Assembly: GCA_002338885.1 (NCBI GenBank)
Contig: DDJI01000001.1
Location: forward strand, 1,912 to 9,254
DNA: 7,343 nt
Reading direction: 5' to 3'
Origin: Ruminococcus sp. UBA1828
Lineage (GTDB): Bacteria > Bacillota > Clostridia > Oscillospirales > Ruminococcaceae
Part shown: piece after piece, positions 6,772 to 7,343 of the stretch
Numbering within the stretch: position 1 is the first letter of the stretch
How the letters are laid out: each line of letters starts with the position of its first letter
Position numbers and translations under genes: made by a program
Notes under the pieces: generated by a model
Seen by the model: the letters and a program-made list of their open reading frames with translations, nothing else
Database searches by the model: none
Told to the model about the DNA's origin: nothing

Positions 6772-7343
6772 TCAGATATATATCTCAAGCACGGCAAGGC
6801 TCTTCTTGTCGAGCTTAGCTATGTCTGAGCAGAAATACTTGTTTCCGTCCACATCGGCAGCGTAAAGATATTTGTCGGTGAGCATTCTGAAATTTGAGTA
6901 CCAGTCTCTTATGCAAATAGTCTTTCTTCCCGCTGTTGTGTCGATGTCTACAAAGATAAATCCTCTTGAATTGTCCTTTATAGAATGTACCTTTGTTATT
7001 TCAGGCATGTAATACTTGTACTCAAGATAGTCGTTTACAAGCTTGTACTGCTCTGCGGACATCTGCGACATGTCCTTTATAACGCCTATCTCCTTAAACT
7101 CTCTGTCCTCATCATCGTAAGCTACGCTTATATACGTTGTCTTAGCGTAAAAGGGAAGAAGTCTTGTGAGCCTTACGTTAAAATATTCCTTGCCGTAATA
7201 CTTTAAAGATATAAAGCCCGCATCATCCCTGTAAAACTCAAGCTTTGAGCAGTCGAGTATATTCAAACGGTCTATTTCAAATATTTCTTCCTCAAGCTCC
7301 TTTTCACGCTCGCTTTTTTGGGACTGAACAGGAGCAGGTTTTT
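6772..7343 (-). CDS. DUF1854 family protein, 5' end cut by right edge
   Basis: The frame ends at TGA 6772-6774 and is open to the right edge, giving 189 visible residues. A TTG at 7266 could be taken as a start, but it has no suitably spaced ribosome binding site. The 25 codons upstream encode a Pro/Ala/Gln segment followed by a strongly charged helix (KSEREKELEEEIFEIDR). The real start therefore lies outside the window. The core matches DUF1854 by eye: a LLPFYAKTTYISV segment, EIGVIKDM, a long helix, YYMPEITKVHSI, then YAADVDGNKYFCSDIAKLDKKS. No signal peptide or membrane segment is visible, so it is probably cytoplasmic. DUF1854 genes recur beside ABC exporters of the type encoded next door. 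In some proteobacteria both are named as cyanophycin-metabolism-associated (recalled from annotation, not checked). A partner or regulator role for the exporter is inference; the molecular function is unknown. Confidence 0.83.
   Translation of the reverse strand, partial: KPAPVQSQKSEREKELEEEIFEIDRLNILDCSKLEFYRDDAGFISLKYYGKEYFNVRLTRLLPFYAKTTYISVAYDDEDREFKEIGVIKDMSQMSAEQYKLVNDYLEYKYYMPEITKVHSIKDNSRGFIFVDIDTTAGRKTICIRDWYSNFRMLTDKYLYAADVDGNKYFCSDIAKLDKKSLAVLEIYI

Noticed and set aside
6763..6785. GATATATA repeated twice and the 12-bp palindrome AGATATATATCT at the end of the DUF1854 gene
   Set aside because: Low-complexity AT dinucleotide sequence, partly coding. It has no GC stem or T tail, so it is not a terminator, and there is no reason to call it an operator.
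6761..6788. Possible weak promoter for the exporter (TTGAGA at 6783-6788, 16 bases, TATCTT at 6761-6766) at the end of the DUF1854 gene
   Set aside because: The region is so rich in AT repeats that such matches are expected by chance, and the 42-base gap favours simple co-transcription. It would need 5' end mapping.
1..7343. CRISPR arrays, insertion sequences, tRNA/rRNA genes, phage or defence genes
   Set aside because: None seen. There are no regularly spaced direct repeats, transposase or integrase motifs, or tRNA-like folds, and nearly all of the window is coding sequence for the four genes described.

Overview
All four genes in this window lie on the minus strand, so transcription runs from the right edge to the left. 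The low-to-moderate GC content, Gram-positive style lipoprotein signals, sigma-A-like promoters, AGGAG-type ribosome binding sites and close resemblance of one enzyme to Bacillus XynC suggest a Firmicute. A plant-fibre-degrading member of the Clostridia (Ruminococcus/Lachnospiraceae-like gut or rumen bacterium) is likely. The taxon is inferred from gene content only.

Right to left: (1) 6772-7343 is the 3' part of a DUF1854 gene whose reading frame is still open at the right edge. (2) 42 bases later comes a 741-residue ABC exporter half-transporter with an unusual N-terminal domain and a four-cysteine zinc ribbon (4504-6729). It is followed by a strong intrinsic terminator (4451-4484). These two genes look like one operon and are a recurring but functionally undefined pair. 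(3) 1389-4265 encodes a very large surface lipoprotein with a right-handed parallel beta-helix resembling GH141-type glycoside hydrolases. Its C-terminus carries three small beta modules, two of which are copies of each other. It has its own near-consensus extended -10 promoter, a leader of about 95 nt containing a perfect palindrome, and its own terminator. (4) 1-1280 encodes a lipoprotein GH30 subfamily 8 (XynC-like) glucuronoxylan endoxylanase, again with its own promoter. Its C-terminus is cut by the left edge.

The two glycoside hydrolases probably act together outside the cell on glucuronoxylan-type hemicellulose. Both have lipobox cysteines and so should be tethered to the membrane rather than released. 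They are adjacent and co-directional, but the terminator and promoter between them suggest separate transcription units. No sugar transporter or regulator is visible. The ABC exporter/DUF1854 pair has no obvious link to xylan and may be unrelated housekeeping.

No gap between genes exceeds 300 bases; the longest (4266-4503) holds the exporter terminator and the GH141-like promoter and leader. I saw no tRNA, rRNA, CRISPR array, insertion sequence or attachment site. The nearest thing to an undescribed system here is the DUF1854 plus zinc-ribbon ABC exporter pair.
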